Below are positions 7,254-14,795 of a stretch of 20,568 bases of DNA, piece by piece. How positions within the stretch are numbered: the first letter of the stretch is position 1; each line of letters starts with the position of its first letter. The stretch comes from a virus. The notes under the pieces are model-generated. The model worked only from the letters and a program-made list of their open reading frames with translations, made no database searches and had not been told where the DNA came from. The stretch is from positions 1 through 20,568 of IMG/VR virus record IMGVR_UViG_3300010373_000148; one strand, given 5' to 3'. Both the position numbers and the translations under genes were made by a program.

Positions 7254-7930
7254 GAAGGAATGAACCTCATACGATAGCGGTCCAGCAGCATCTGCACATC
7301 GTTCGGAATTTCCAGTTTCGAGTAGGCCGTCGTGCCCACATTCGGCTGCATCTGCGAGGTCTGCTCGATCCATTGCCGCGAACGGTATTTGGCCGCTACC
7401 AGCTGCGTGGCAGCCTGCTGGAGATCGAACGGCGTCGCCGCGTAGCCAGCCGAGTAGGAAATCTCGACGTTCATGATGCCTTCGTTGAAGACAAAAGGCC
7501 GCTGCCCAAGTGGAGGCGCGTTGCCGTTGCCGCCCCACTGCCCGGGAGACCATGCGCTGTAGGCGACCGTGTTTCGGCTTCCGCCCCGCAAAGCAATCGC
7601 TGCCTGCGAACCGGAGGTGTCGATCACCCAGCCCACCTGGTTAACGCCGGGAGACTGCGGAATCGGAACGCCGTCAATGGCCAGCGACGAGACGGCGGTT
7701 ACCGGGTAGTTGCGCACGAAAAGGATCTCGCTGCCGTTGCCTGAATAGACTTCGCTGAAGGAAGGAATGGGCGATGCACCGGCAAGATTCGTGCGGCTCG
7801 TGATGAGCTGAACCACCTTCGAGAAGTTGGTAATCGCACTCTGAATAATGGCGGCGTCGACCGTCTCCGCCTGATTGAGCCAGTCGTTCACAAGTGCCAC
7901 GGTCGTCAGATCGATCGGATTGGCTGCCAT
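7250..7930 (-). CDS. gp6-like head-tail connector protein
   Basis: A 226-residue protein just after the capsid gene. The N-terminal helix region (LTTVALVNDWLNQAETVDAA, then AIIQSAITNFSKVVQLITSR) resembles gp6-like and gp15-like head-tail connectors, which stack under the portal. A beta insert follows (YSGNGSEILFVRNYPVTAVS, SLAIDG), and a C-terminal helix (DLQQAATQLVAAKYRSRQWI) is also seen in such adaptors. The ATG overlaps an upstream TGA as TGATG, although the frame that ends there lacks a clear start codon. Family recognition is by motif pattern, without a search. Confidence 0.7.
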   Translation of the reverse strand: MAANPIDLTTVALVNDWLNQAETVDAAIIQSAITNFSKVVQLITSRTNLAGASPIPSFSEVYSGNGSEILFVRNYPVTAVSSLAIDGVPIPQSPGVNQVGWVIDTSGSQAAIALRGGSRNTVAYSAWSPGQWGGNGNAPPLGQRPFVFNEGIMNVEISYSAGYAATPFDLQQAATQLVAAKYRSRQWIEQTSQMQPNVGTTAYSKLEIPNDVQMLLDRYRMRFIPS

Positions 7931-8072
7931 CAGGCCTTCTTAGGTCGGAAGGGCGCCACTGTGAATGACGCCCATCCTGGGCCGATATGCTCCGCCGTGG
8001 GACATTCCGGCCGTCTCTCGGCTTAAAAGGTTTGCCGGGAAGCCCTGTCAGGCCGCCCGGCGTAGGAACCAC
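7930..8072 (-). pseudogene. possible small gene split across two frames downstream of capsid
   Basis: The 175-base gap between capsid and connector genes holds two sensible-looking peptide segments in different frames. From a GTG at 8072 one reads VPTPGGLTGLPGKPFKPRDG. One base back in phase, a second frame reads CPTAEHIGPGWASFTVAPF and then RPKKA, ending in a TGA that overlaps the connector ATG. The second frame begins after a TAA and has no start codon. The two could be one small protein broken by an indel or a sequencing error, or joined by recoding. No good SD precedes the GTG. It could also be chance. Confidence 0.3.
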
Positions 8073-8073
8073 G

Positions 8074-8093
8074 CCGCGCCGGTTGCTGCGCGG
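8074..8093 (-). other. GC stem-loop after the capsid gene
   Basis: A perfect six-base-pair stem (CCGCGC / GCGCGG) with an eight-base loop lies twelve bases after the capsid stop codon. No T-run follows, so it is not a standard intrinsic terminator. It might protect the 3' end of a processed capsid mRNA, or be incidental to the high GC. Confidence 0.3.
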
Positions 8094-8105
8094 TCCCTAG
8101 CCCGT

Positions 8106-9848
8106 TTAGAACTGCGCTGCCTGACCGTACGGCCCAATGCCCTTGATGTAGGCCAGGATGTTCGGAGTCTTGACCGCCAGCACTTCTTCCGAGAACACGC
8201 CGAAGGGATACTTGCGGCTCGTCTGCGCGAACTCGATGCCGTACACATCGCGCCGCGTGAACACGCCCCGGGTTTCGCCCAAACGGCTGTTGTCGTAGGT
8301 TTCCTGCAGGGCATCGACGTCGAAGAAGATCGTGCCATTGGGCAGGTAAGGATGCTGGATCACGTCCACAAACTCCCCGCCAGGCAGGCCGAAGATGTTG
8401 TGATACTGCGCGATCCTGCCGTTGACCGAGATTCCGCTTCCATCCGACTCGGGTCCGCCGTTCGGGAAGAAGTAGTTCAGATTTGTGCCGCCGGTGGCTC
8501 CCACCATGAAGGCTGAGCGGAAGGTCGGAACCACATCGGTCGAGATGTAGATCCGGGTAGGCGAGGTCAGCGCTGCCTGCTGAATGGCGAACAGAACCGA
8601 ATCAACTTCCGTGATGCTTCCGACGATGCCGTTGTTTGTGAGGCCTGCACCGTGGAGGTCAGCGCCGCCAGCCAGTGCCGTCTGCGAAGCCGTTGCTGGG
8701 AAGGTGAATGTCGGCAGGCCGACGGTGTACGCCGAGTTGGCTGCGATGTTCAGCAGGCCGTCCATGTCGAGCGCGTTCGTCGACAGGTCGGTAGCGAAAC
8801 CAGCGTAGCCGCCGGTGCCGGCATAGGCTGCCGTCTGCGTGCCCTGAGTCTGGCCGTAGTAGTTGAAATAGCTGGCCGAGGTGATGCCGGAAAGCTTTGC
8901 CGAGGCCGCTGCCGGGGTGAAGGTCGTGGTCGTGTTGATCTGCACAAACCACGCATAGCCCCAGTAACCGGCCTGCGGTGTGCAGGAGAAGGTCACGGTC
9001 TTTGTGCCTGTGACGGTCGGCCCTACCACGTTTGAAGCTGCCGAGACGATGGCTGTGCCCCCGTTGATGACGTCTGTCGATCCGTCTGCATTGGTACGGA
9101 GGTACTGAGTCGTGATGCCCGCGGCGACCGTGTTGGTCGGGTTGGTCAGGGCACGATAGTTGAGGCCGACGGCGTAAGCTGCGGCGTAGGAGCCCACCGG
9201 AAGCACGCCAGTCACAAACTTGGCGTTATTGGTGGCAGAAAGCACGCCGGTCGGGGTGTTCGTGGTGCCCAACTGCAGCGCGGTTCCGGCGCCATTGGTT
9301 GTCGCCGAGCCGCCGAGGTAGGTGCGCTCACGCATCCGGAGGAAGCGCAGCAGTTGCCACATCTTGCCATCGCCGAGCGCGTCTTCGTAGCCCTCAGAGG
9401 CCGAGATGGCTTCATAGGTCACGAAGTCATCGGTGCCGAGCGTGACGTAGGGCGCCGAGTAATCCTTCTCGGTGAACTGGCCGTTCGAGTTCGTGTTGCC
9501 TTCAGAGACGCCAGGGAACTGTCCACCTGCATCGATCGCTGTCACTGCTTTCCATGTCGGCTGCACGCCGTAGCCGGCATTCACCTTATCCCAGCGCGGC
9601 GTGGTGTTCGTGATGTGCGAGAAGATCGGGTCCAGCATGTACGCCGGCGCGCGAAGGTCGATGAAGTTCAGCCCGAGCCCGGTGGTGATGCCGGTGGTGG
9701 TTTTGGCGAGCTTCTTCGAGTTCTTCTGAACAAAGGCACGCCATGCAGGAAGCCCGCACTTTTTGAAGGCTTCATGAACCTGCCGCATGTCAGTCTTCGA
9801 GACAAGTTGGGCGAAAATTGCTTGTTCCTGATTGTTGCCGGTGTACAT
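8106..9848 (-). CDS. major capsid protein (HK97-fold type) with large inserted domain
   Basis: A 580-residue protein with one of the best SD sequences here (TAGGAG, six bases before ATG). The core is capsid-like: residues 60-180 (FIDLRAPAYMLDPIFSHITN, then APYVTLGTDDFVTYEAI and LLRFLRMRERTYLGG) and 410-575 (RIYISTDVVPTFRSAF, DNSRLGETRGVFTRRDVYG, SRKYPFGVFSEEVLAVKTP). Residues about 200-345 are a Thr/Ala/Gly-rich, beta-type insert with a TQYLRTNADGSTDVINGG segment and FSCTPQAGYWGYAWFVQ, resembling an Ig or FnIII-like fold and likely exposed on the capsid surface. Its place after protease and scaffold, and before the connector, fits. Most capsid proteins of this type without an insert are near 300-400 residues. 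Confidence 0.85.
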   Translation of the reverse strand: MYTGNNQEQAIFAQLVSKTDMRQVHEAFKKCGLPAWRAFVQKNSKKLAKTTTGITTGLGLNFIDLRAPAYMLDPIFSHITNTTPRWDKVNAGYGVQPTWKAVTAIDAGGQFPGVSEGNTNSNGQFTEKDYSAPYVTLGTDDFVTYEAISASEGYEDALGDGKMWQLLRFLRMRERTYLGGSATTNGAGTALQLGTTNTPTGVLSATNNAKFVTGVLPVGSYAAAYAVGLNYRALTNPTNTVAAGITTQYLRTNADGSTDVINGGTAIVSAASNVVGPTVTGTKTVTFSCTPQAGYWGYAWFVQINTTTTFTPAAASAKLSGITSASYFNYYGQTQGTQTAAYAGTGGYAGFATDLSTNALDMDGLLNIAANSAYTVGLPTFTFPATASQTALAGGADLHGAGLTNNGIVGSITEVDSVLFAIQQAALTSPTRIYISTDVVPTFRSAFMVGATGGTNLNYFFPNGGPESDGSGISVNGRIAQYHNIFGLPGGEFVDVIQHPYLPNGTIFFDVDALQETYDNSRLGETRGVFTRRDVYGIEFAQTSRKYPFGVFSEEVLAVKTPNILAYIKGIGPYGQAAQF

Positions 9849-9882
9849 GGCGTTCTCCTACCGGCGGCTGGGATTGAGGTTG

Positions 9883-9925
9883 CAGGGTGACAGCCCTGAA
9901 AAGTGGGGCTCTGAAGCCCACTTTT
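9883..9925 (-). terminator. tandem hairpins between scaffold and capsid genes
   Basis: Three bases after the protease-scaffold stop, the minus strand forms AAAAGTG-GGCT, loop TCAG, AGCC-C-CACTTTT (9899-9925). This is an eleven-pair stem with one bulged C, ending in TTTT. A second hairpin follows (CAGGG / CCCTG, 9883-9898). The first looks like a weak, bidirectional intrinsic terminator. It could set a step in mRNA level or stability just ahead of the capsid gene. No convincing promoter is seen in the remaining 35 bases before the capsid SD. Confidence 0.55.
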
Positions 9926-9928
9926 GCT

Positions 9929-10312
9929 CTACTGAATCAGCGCAGCTAGTTCTGGCGGGGCATCGACCGTCTTGGCAACGCTGCTTGCGCCCGATGCCGG
10001 TCCGCCTGCCGCTGGTGTCTCAGCTAGTTTCTTGGTCAGGTCGGCTACGCTCTTCGTGAGCGCTTCGATCTGCTCACGCTGGGCCTTCTGAATAGGCGTC
10101 TCGCCAGCTGCGGCTGCATCGGCGGCAGCCTTGGCCAGCGCCGCAGCCTCAGCAGCCTTGTCGCCGTCTTTGTCGCCGCCCACCATGTCAGAGCATGCCT
10201 TCATGCACTTTTCAATGTGCTCGCCGGTTTTCTCGTGCGCCGCCTTGACGTTCGAGAGGTGATCCATGATGGACTTGCCAGCTTTGGCGAGTTCCTCGGG
10301 TGTCAGTTTCAT
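9929..10312 (-). CDS. scaffolding protein from internal in-frame start
   Basis: Codon 320 of the protease gene is an ATG at 10312 preceded by a perfect AAGGAG at eight bases. Starting there gives a 127-residue protein, MKLTPEELAKAGKSIMDHLS onward, helical and alanine-rich, with repeated KA/AE heptad-like stretches. This equals the C-terminal scaffold domain of the fusion. It copies the nested design of lambda C and Nu3, where the scaffold is made in excess from the same frame. The protein has a short Cys-containing segment (HIEKCMKACSDM). Expression is predicted, not shown. Confidence 0.7.
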   Translation of the reverse strand: MKLTPEELAKAGKSIMDHLSNVKAAHEKTGEHIEKCMKACSDMVGGDKDGDKAAEAAALAKAAADAAAAGETPIQKAQREQIEALTKSVADLTKKLAETPAAGGPASGASSVAKTVDAPPELAALIQ

Positions 10313-11269
10313 GCTCTTTTCTCCTTGGCCGCCCTGAGCGGCTAACTCGTCTGCTTCTTCGATCGCCATGGCCTTAAACTCAGCCAGCAGCATAACCCAT
10401 GCTTCTCTGAGGCCCTCGGGAACTTTCGATCCGTCATCTTCGACTTCCCGTTCCCATTCTGACTGCAGGCAGAGCCAATGCAAGTCCTCCAGCATCGAAC
10501 CCAACCAGCCAACTTCGTATAGTCCTTTTTTCAGCGCAATAGTAGCACAGGCCTTCTTTGCTACCGCTGCGTCCTTCTCAGAAAGAGCGATTCCGGCCTT
10601 CTTCGCCGCTTCAAGAATGATCTTGCGCTCTTCCTTGGGTCGGTCCGCGCACGTCAGCGCACCGCGAACCGCTTTCTCGCTGCCAAGAAGATCAAACGCA
10701 GGCGGGTCAACAATGGAAGTTTGCAGATGAACCTCTTCAGTAACTCCCGGTGTGGCTTTGCTGAGGGTCACGGTTCGCCCTTTCATCGACTCAACCAGCG
10801 CCGAAGGAAGGCAGGGCGCATCGACGGCTGAGACTTCGAGCGGCCGCGCTATGTAGCGCATGCAGCCCTTGAAAACCGGGTCTTCCCACTTGCGGAGGTA
10901 TTCACCGCCCTGCGAGAAACCGACGAAGCAGCCGGCCTTCCACTTCTTGATGGCGTTGGCATCGACCACATCGAAAGCCATCTTGATGGTTTTGGCGGTA
11001 TCGTCGAAGACAAGTTCCCGGCCCGCTCCCTGGACGATGGCCGAATTGTGCTGCTCGCGGAAGGGCATCAGAGAGGGCGTCATGCCAGGCAGAGACGTCT
11101 TCGCAACCTGCTCGGCGGAGACCTCTTCGTACTGAGGTTTGGTGCCGGCGTAATCGCAGACTTCATTCTCTAGGTCAGGCGATTCGGCGGTGACGGTTCC
11201 AAAGACGCGGAGCGAGCCATCGCCCTGCTCTTCCATTTTCGTAAGCGGAACGAATTTTTGCAGTTTCAC
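9929..11269 (-). CDS. XkdF-like prohead protease with C-terminal scaffold domain
   Basis: A 446-residue fusion. Residues 1-160 look like an XkdF/S78-type prohead serine protease: RVFGTVTAESPDLENEVCDY, then FREQHNSAIVQG with candidate catalytic H74, AGCFVGFSQGGEYLRKW with candidate S119, and ARPLEVSAVDAPCLPSA with D150 as possible third member. Residues about 205-315 form a helical region (KGLYEVGWLGSMLEDLHWL). From residue 320 on, the sequence is an acidic, alanine-rich coiled coil (AEAAALAKAAADAAAAGE) like a scaffolding protein. The start is GTG with AGGA seven bases upstream. It precedes the capsid gene, the usual place for this pair. Catalytic residues are proposed from motif shape only. 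Confidence 0.75.
   Translation of the reverse strand: MKLQKFVPLTKMEEQGDGSLRVFGTVTAESPDLENEVCDYAGTKPQYEEVSAEQVAKTSLPGMTPSLMPFREQHNSAIVQGAGRELVFDDTAKTIKMAFDVVDANAIKKWKAGCFVGFSQGGEYLRKWEDPVFKGCMRYIARPLEVSAVDAPCLPSALVESMKGRTVTLSKATPGVTEEVHLQTSIVDPPAFDLLGSEKAVRGALTCADRPKEERKIILEAAKKAGIALSEKDAAVAKKACATIALKKGLYEVGWLGSMLEDLHWLCLQSEWEREVEDDGSKVPEGLREAWVMLLAEFKAMAIEEADELAAQGGQGEKSMKLTPEELAKAGKSIMDHLSNVKAAHEKTGEHIEKCMKACSDMVGGDKDGDKAAEAAALAKAAADAAAAGETPIQKAQREQIEALTKSVADLTKKLAETPAAGGPASGASSVAKTVDAPPELAALIQ
10321..10326 (-). promoter_or_regulatory. internal SD for the nested scaffold
   Basis: AAGGAG on the minus strand, eight bases before the in-frame ATG at 10312, inside the protease-scaffold gene. It matches the 16S anti-SD core fully. 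In the protein it falls in the low-complexity linker GGQGEKS, where little coding constraint is expected. Confidence 0.7.
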
Positions 11270-11335
11270 GCGAACATCCTAGCACGAGGGCAGTTTTTTG
11301 GATTAGTACGTCACCTAATTCGTTCCGTTCAATTC

Positions 11336-14131
11336 CTAGTAGGGCTGCGCCGTGAACTGAACCACATCTCCGCTTACTACCGTTCCAGTGAGCGTACAGG
11401 TAGTTGTAGATGATGCTGTTTGAGTGATCGTATCAGCAGGGGTCGTTAGATCATGCCCGGAGCAGTTGAATCCCGTTCCCCGACTTGTATACCCCGGCGT
11501 AAGGACAACTGTGACTGTTCCCGAAGTCGAACTGGTGTAGCTTCCAATCGTCACGCCATTGTTCGTCGCCCCCGCGCTTGCGCTGATTGTTCCCACAGAT
11601 GCAGCAGCTGAGAATGTCGCGGTAGTTGAAACAGGGACAAAGATTGTGCCGTTTGAGACCATCTGCCCAGTTCCGTAGGTGGCATTGATGTTCTGGATTT
11701 GAGAACCCGCTGGGTGTCCAAGACGCGCGTTGTCCACAGTGACAAAACCATCAAGCGGGGCAAATAAGTTAAACGTTGGCGTGCCGCTAACTGTTCCTAT
11801 AAAACGATCTGTTCCTGTATTAGAAGTGTTACCTCCTAGAGAGTTTACCGTGCAAGTAATCGAACCCGCACAACCAACTAGCCATCCGTGATTCGCCTTA
11901 TTGTTTGAGAGCAGAAAGGTTGTCGCTGCGCTCGCCTGCAACATGCCTGTAACGGTACCCGATCCACAATCCCAATAAACGTTGTCGGCCTTGACTTGTG
12001 GGCCTGCCGCAGACACATTTACAACGGAACCGCAAGCCGTATCAGTGCCGTCGTGAACGTGAATGCTTGCCACACCTGTAGCAGCCGAAGAGATAACGTT
12101 GGGGAATACACTCCCTGCCGGAGCAGGCACATAAAAATGAGAAACATCGACATTGGTTATTACGCTGCTTGCAGGAATGCTAAAAGCCACGTCCCCTGTA
12201 TTGTGAGGTCTGAAATCCACTCCATCGGCAATCAAATTCTGAATTGTAGTCCCTGATCCGACGCTGGTAAATAGAGTGACGTTGCTGGAATTGGTAGCCT
12301 TTGGACCTGAAATGCGGCGGATATACATATTAGCGACGGTCACTGGCCCGATTCCAATACAAGGAGATGTCCAGTCCATTGTGCAGGTTATATCCTCAAA
12401 ACTCATAGTCCCTGCGAATCCTCCACCCGCGAGAGTAAAGAATCCCGGCGATGCGGTTCCCGCAAGGGAGTGGCAGTCTCCGTTTTTTACTGTCACTTTA
12501 TCGAGCCAATAACCAGAAGGCGCAGCCGTGTTCAAACTCACGCAATGGACGTTTGTTATCCCATGCACGCCATCAATATTGACGTTCAAGAAATCTCCAG
12601 CCCCAAAGTAATTAGGGCTCAGTGTCCAAAACTGATAGCCTCCGACGTCAGCATAGAGGGCAAAGATATCGTCCGAACTATAAGCGTAGGTGTTTTCAAA
12701 CGAACTATTGGTGACTGGCCCCTGCCCCTGCAACCCATCCTTGAACTCGTTAGTTGGATCGTAGAATCCGCGCATGTGGAAGTCGTCCACGCCCGCGAAC
12801 ATCATCCCATATCCCGTAGTCAGCGAACCGTTCAGGACTTGATATTGTCCGTAGTGCTGAAAGCCATGCACGCCCAAAAACAGAGACGCGTGAGAGTTGA
12901 GCCCCACTCCGGTACCTGAACTATAGTCGAGCGTCACATTCTCAGCTTGCAGGTTTACATCGGCGTGCTTCACGTAGTAAGGCCCAGCCAAAGCCGCTGC
13001 CGGGATACGGTTTAGCTTAATCACGACGTTATTTGCGTCAGTTACAGATGTCACGCGAAATACTCCACTAAACGCGCCATCCGTGTTCACTGTTCCTGTC
13101 GCGGTGAATGTTGCCGTGCCGGTGCAGGTTGCTACAGTTCCACTGTACGGTGAAGTGAAGCCCCATGTCGTTCCGACGTTAGTAAAAGTGATTGTCCCGG
13201 TCGGCACTCCACCACTTACCGTGATCGTGCCAACATTCGGAAACGCCACATTTGCCGCGTTTGTCAGAGATACATTCTGTGTGCCATTAGTGCACGCGCT
13301 GGCACCGGATGCATAGGTCGCTACTGTCGAAGCGCTTATGAACCACTCGCTTGCTTGCGCATACACCCATTGACCGCCAAATCCTGTACCGCTGCCAATT
13401 GGAAATCCATGAGCAGGGAAGTTCAGCGCACAGGTATCACCACTTGTCCAAGTGCACCCTGTACTCGCAATGAAGGGTTGAGTGTATCCATAATTCACCC
13501 AGACTGTTGTGTTGTTGTTGCTCTTTACAATCACTCCAGGGTCCATCTTGAGTTTGGTATTGGAGTATTGCACCATCGGGCCATTGATGTAATAGACCGT
13601 TCCCGCCGTGCCTGAGATATAGCACGTTCCCCCTGAAGTAGAGAGGCAGGTATTTATCACTGCGATATTTGCGGCTGCCGCCCCTGCGGAACTTGGCGTG
13701 AGAGGAAGGCCGATACTTCCTACCGCAGATGTACCACTCACCGCCGCTCCGTTCCCCGGATAGTACGCGATCTGCCCTGTCGTGCCTGCGTTGACGGTGC
13801 CGTTGGCTGCCGCCGAAGCCACCCCCGTACTCGGGTTGACGATGATCGATGTGTTATCCGGCTTGACTCCGCCGAGCACAGAGGTCGTTGCAATAGGCAG
13901 AGTGTATGAGCCGCCGATTGCCGCATAATGCCCATTTTGGCAGGAATACTGCGTGCCGGTCGTCTTGTTCTGCAGATTTGGCAGGCCGGTGCACACCGTT
14001 CCGGTCGGATCCGAGTTCGTGTAGACGATGCTGGGGCAGCTTTGCTTGCCGGTGTTCGGATCTACGGTGCATCCGTTTTGCGCATGGAGCGACGCGCTCA
14101 CAAGGAGGAAAATCAGTGCCACGATCTTCAT
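11336..14131 (-). CDS. secreted beta-helix protein, tail spike-like or exoenzyme
   Basis: A 931-residue protein with a clear Sec signal peptide: MKIVALIFLLVSASLHA then QNG, cut likely after residue 17. An in-frame upstream ATG would bury this signal, and the ATG at 14131 has GAAAGG eight bases before it. After a Cys-containing N-terminal part come TTGQIAYYPGNGAAVSG repeats-style linkers and, from about residue 165, a pectate-lyase-type right-handed beta-helix opening (INTCLSTSGG, YYINGPMVQYSNTKLKMDPG). Long runs of short beta strands follow, with AYSSDDIFALY near residue 485. The C-terminal 150 residues are T/S/G-rich beta sequence. It could be a receptor-binding spike or depolymerase, or a secreted enzyme cargo. 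Signal peptides are unusual on virion spikes. Its GC drops sharply after about residue 145. Confidence 0.65.
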   Translation of the reverse strand: MKIVALIFLLVSASLHAQNGCTVDPNTGKQSCPSIVYTNSDPTGTVCTGLPNLQNKTTGTQYSCQNGHYAAIGGSYTLPIATTSVLGGVKPDNTSIIVNPSTGVASAAANGTVNAGTTGQIAYYPGNGAAVSGTSAVGSIGLPLTPSSAGAAAANIAVINTCLSTSGGTCYISGTAGTVYYINGPMVQYSNTKLKMDPGVIVKSNNNTTVWVNYGYTQPFIASTGCTWTSGDTCALNFPAHGFPIGSGTGFGGQWVYAQASEWFISASTVATYASGASACTNGTQNVSLTNAANVAFPNVGTITVSGGVPTGTITFTNVGTTWGFTSPYSGTVATCTGTATFTATGTVNTDGAFSGVFRVTSVTDANNVVIKLNRIPAAALAGPYYVKHADVNLQAENVTLDYSSGTGVGLNSHASLFLGVHGFQHYGQYQVLNGSLTTGYGMMFAGVDDFHMRGFYDPTNEFKDGLQGQGPVTNSSFENTYAYSSDDIFALYADVGGYQFWTLSPNYFGAGDFLNVNIDGVHGITNVHCVSLNTAAPSGYWLDKVTVKNGDCHSLAGTASPGFFTLAGGGFAGTMSFEDITCTMDWTSPCIGIGPVTVANMYIRRISGPKATNSSNVTLFTSVGSGTTIQNLIADGVDFRPHNTGDVAFSIPASSVITNVDVSHFYVPAPAGSVFPNVISSAATGVASIHVHDGTDTACGSVVNVSAAGPQVKADNVYWDCGSGTVTGMLQASAATTFLLSNNKANHGWLVGCAGSITCTVNSLGGNTSNTGTDRFIGTVSGTPTFNLFAPLDGFVTVDNARLGHPAGSQIQNINATYGTGQMVSNGTIFVPVSTTATFSAAASVGTISASAGATNNGVTIGSYTSSTSGTVTVVLTPGYTSRGTGFNCSGHDLTTPADTITQTASSTTTCTLTGTVVSGDVVQFTAQPY

Positions 14132-14173
14132 GGGGCATGCCTTTCGGGATTCACGCGCATGATAACAGGAAAG

Positions 14174-14204
14174 CAAAAAGACGCCCCCAGGCGAACCCAG
14201 GGGC
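14174..14204 (-). terminator. intrinsic terminator with UUCG loop before the beta-helix gene
   Basis: The minus strand reads GCCCCTGGG, loop TTCG, CCTGGGGGC (14183-14204), nine pairs including two G-T pairs, followed by GTCTTTTT. This is a classic rho-independent terminator with a stable UUCG tetraloop. It lies 24 bases after the Ig-like gene stop and 43 bases before the beta-helix gene start. Transcription of downstream genes must read through it or restart; the 42 bases left do not show an obvious promoter. Confidence 0.85.
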
Positions 14205-14227
14205 GGTTGCAGTAAAAGGGAGAAACC

Positions 14228-14755
14228 TTAGGGAGTCGGCGTGCCGAAAACGACGGTTTCAGCCTGCGTCAGTTGCGCAGGCGGAACAACGGCGTTCACG
14301 GTGATTGTGAAGGGCGCATTCCAGGTAGAAACTGCCCCATCGGTATCGGTCACGGTGTTTGAGGCGGTTCCCTTGACCGCGCCTATAGAAGGCGCGATCG
14401 CAGTGACCTTGCCAGTGATGCCATCGGGGTTCAAGGCCACCGTTGCCGATGGATCATCGAAGTTGAAGGTAACTTTGCTCACGACGCCGCCCGAAGGACT
14501 AACGCCGTCAGCAAGTTCGGGTTGAATCGAAACGTCTGCCGTTTGGCCGACATTGATGACAAGATCGTTGTTCATAATGAAATGTTCTCCTCGGAATTGA
14601 ACGCTGATGGTTTTGGTTAGAACATCGGGGATGAGCTTGTGCCTGATGGCGTGGACATCGTTCGCGATCTGCTTGAGGATCTTGATTTCTTCGCGATCTT
14701 CTTCGACAATCACGATTTCAACGATCTCCTGAACCTGCACCGGCTTCTTATGCAT
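14228..14755 (-). CDS. Ig-like domain protein with N-terminal helix
   Basis: A 175-residue protein. Residues about 5-50 are charged and helical (VQEIVEIVIVEEDREEIKIL). From about residue 60 there is an Ig-like (Big-type) beta domain: NDLVINVGQTADVSIQPEL, then VSKVTFNFDDPSATVALNPD, GKVTAIAPSIGAVKGTASN and WNAPFTITVNAV. Such domains often decorate phage heads and tails and bind surfaces weakly. The start at 14755 has GAGGAG nine bases before it. An internal in-frame ATG at 14575 also has GAGGAG, eleven bases away, and would give the Ig domain alone (115 residues). It is the last gene before the terminator at 14174-14204. Confidence 0.7.
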   Translation of the reverse strand: MHKKPVQVQEIVEIVIVEEDREEIKILKQIANDVHAIRHKLIPDVLTKTISVQFRGEHFIMNNDLVINVGQTADVSIQPELADGVSPSGGVVSKVTFNFDDPSATVALNPDGITGKVTAIAPSIGAVKGTASNTVTDTDGAVSTWNAPFTITVNAVVPPAQLTQAETVVFGTPTP

Positions 14756-14795
14756 GGGGGAAAACTCCTCGCCAAAACATCGTATACCAAGCGAA

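Noticed and set aside
14132-14176. Earlier in-frame ATG for the beta-helix protein at 14176
   Set aside because: It would begin inside the terminator T-run and bury the signal peptide behind 15 residues; the ATG at 14131 has a suitable SD.
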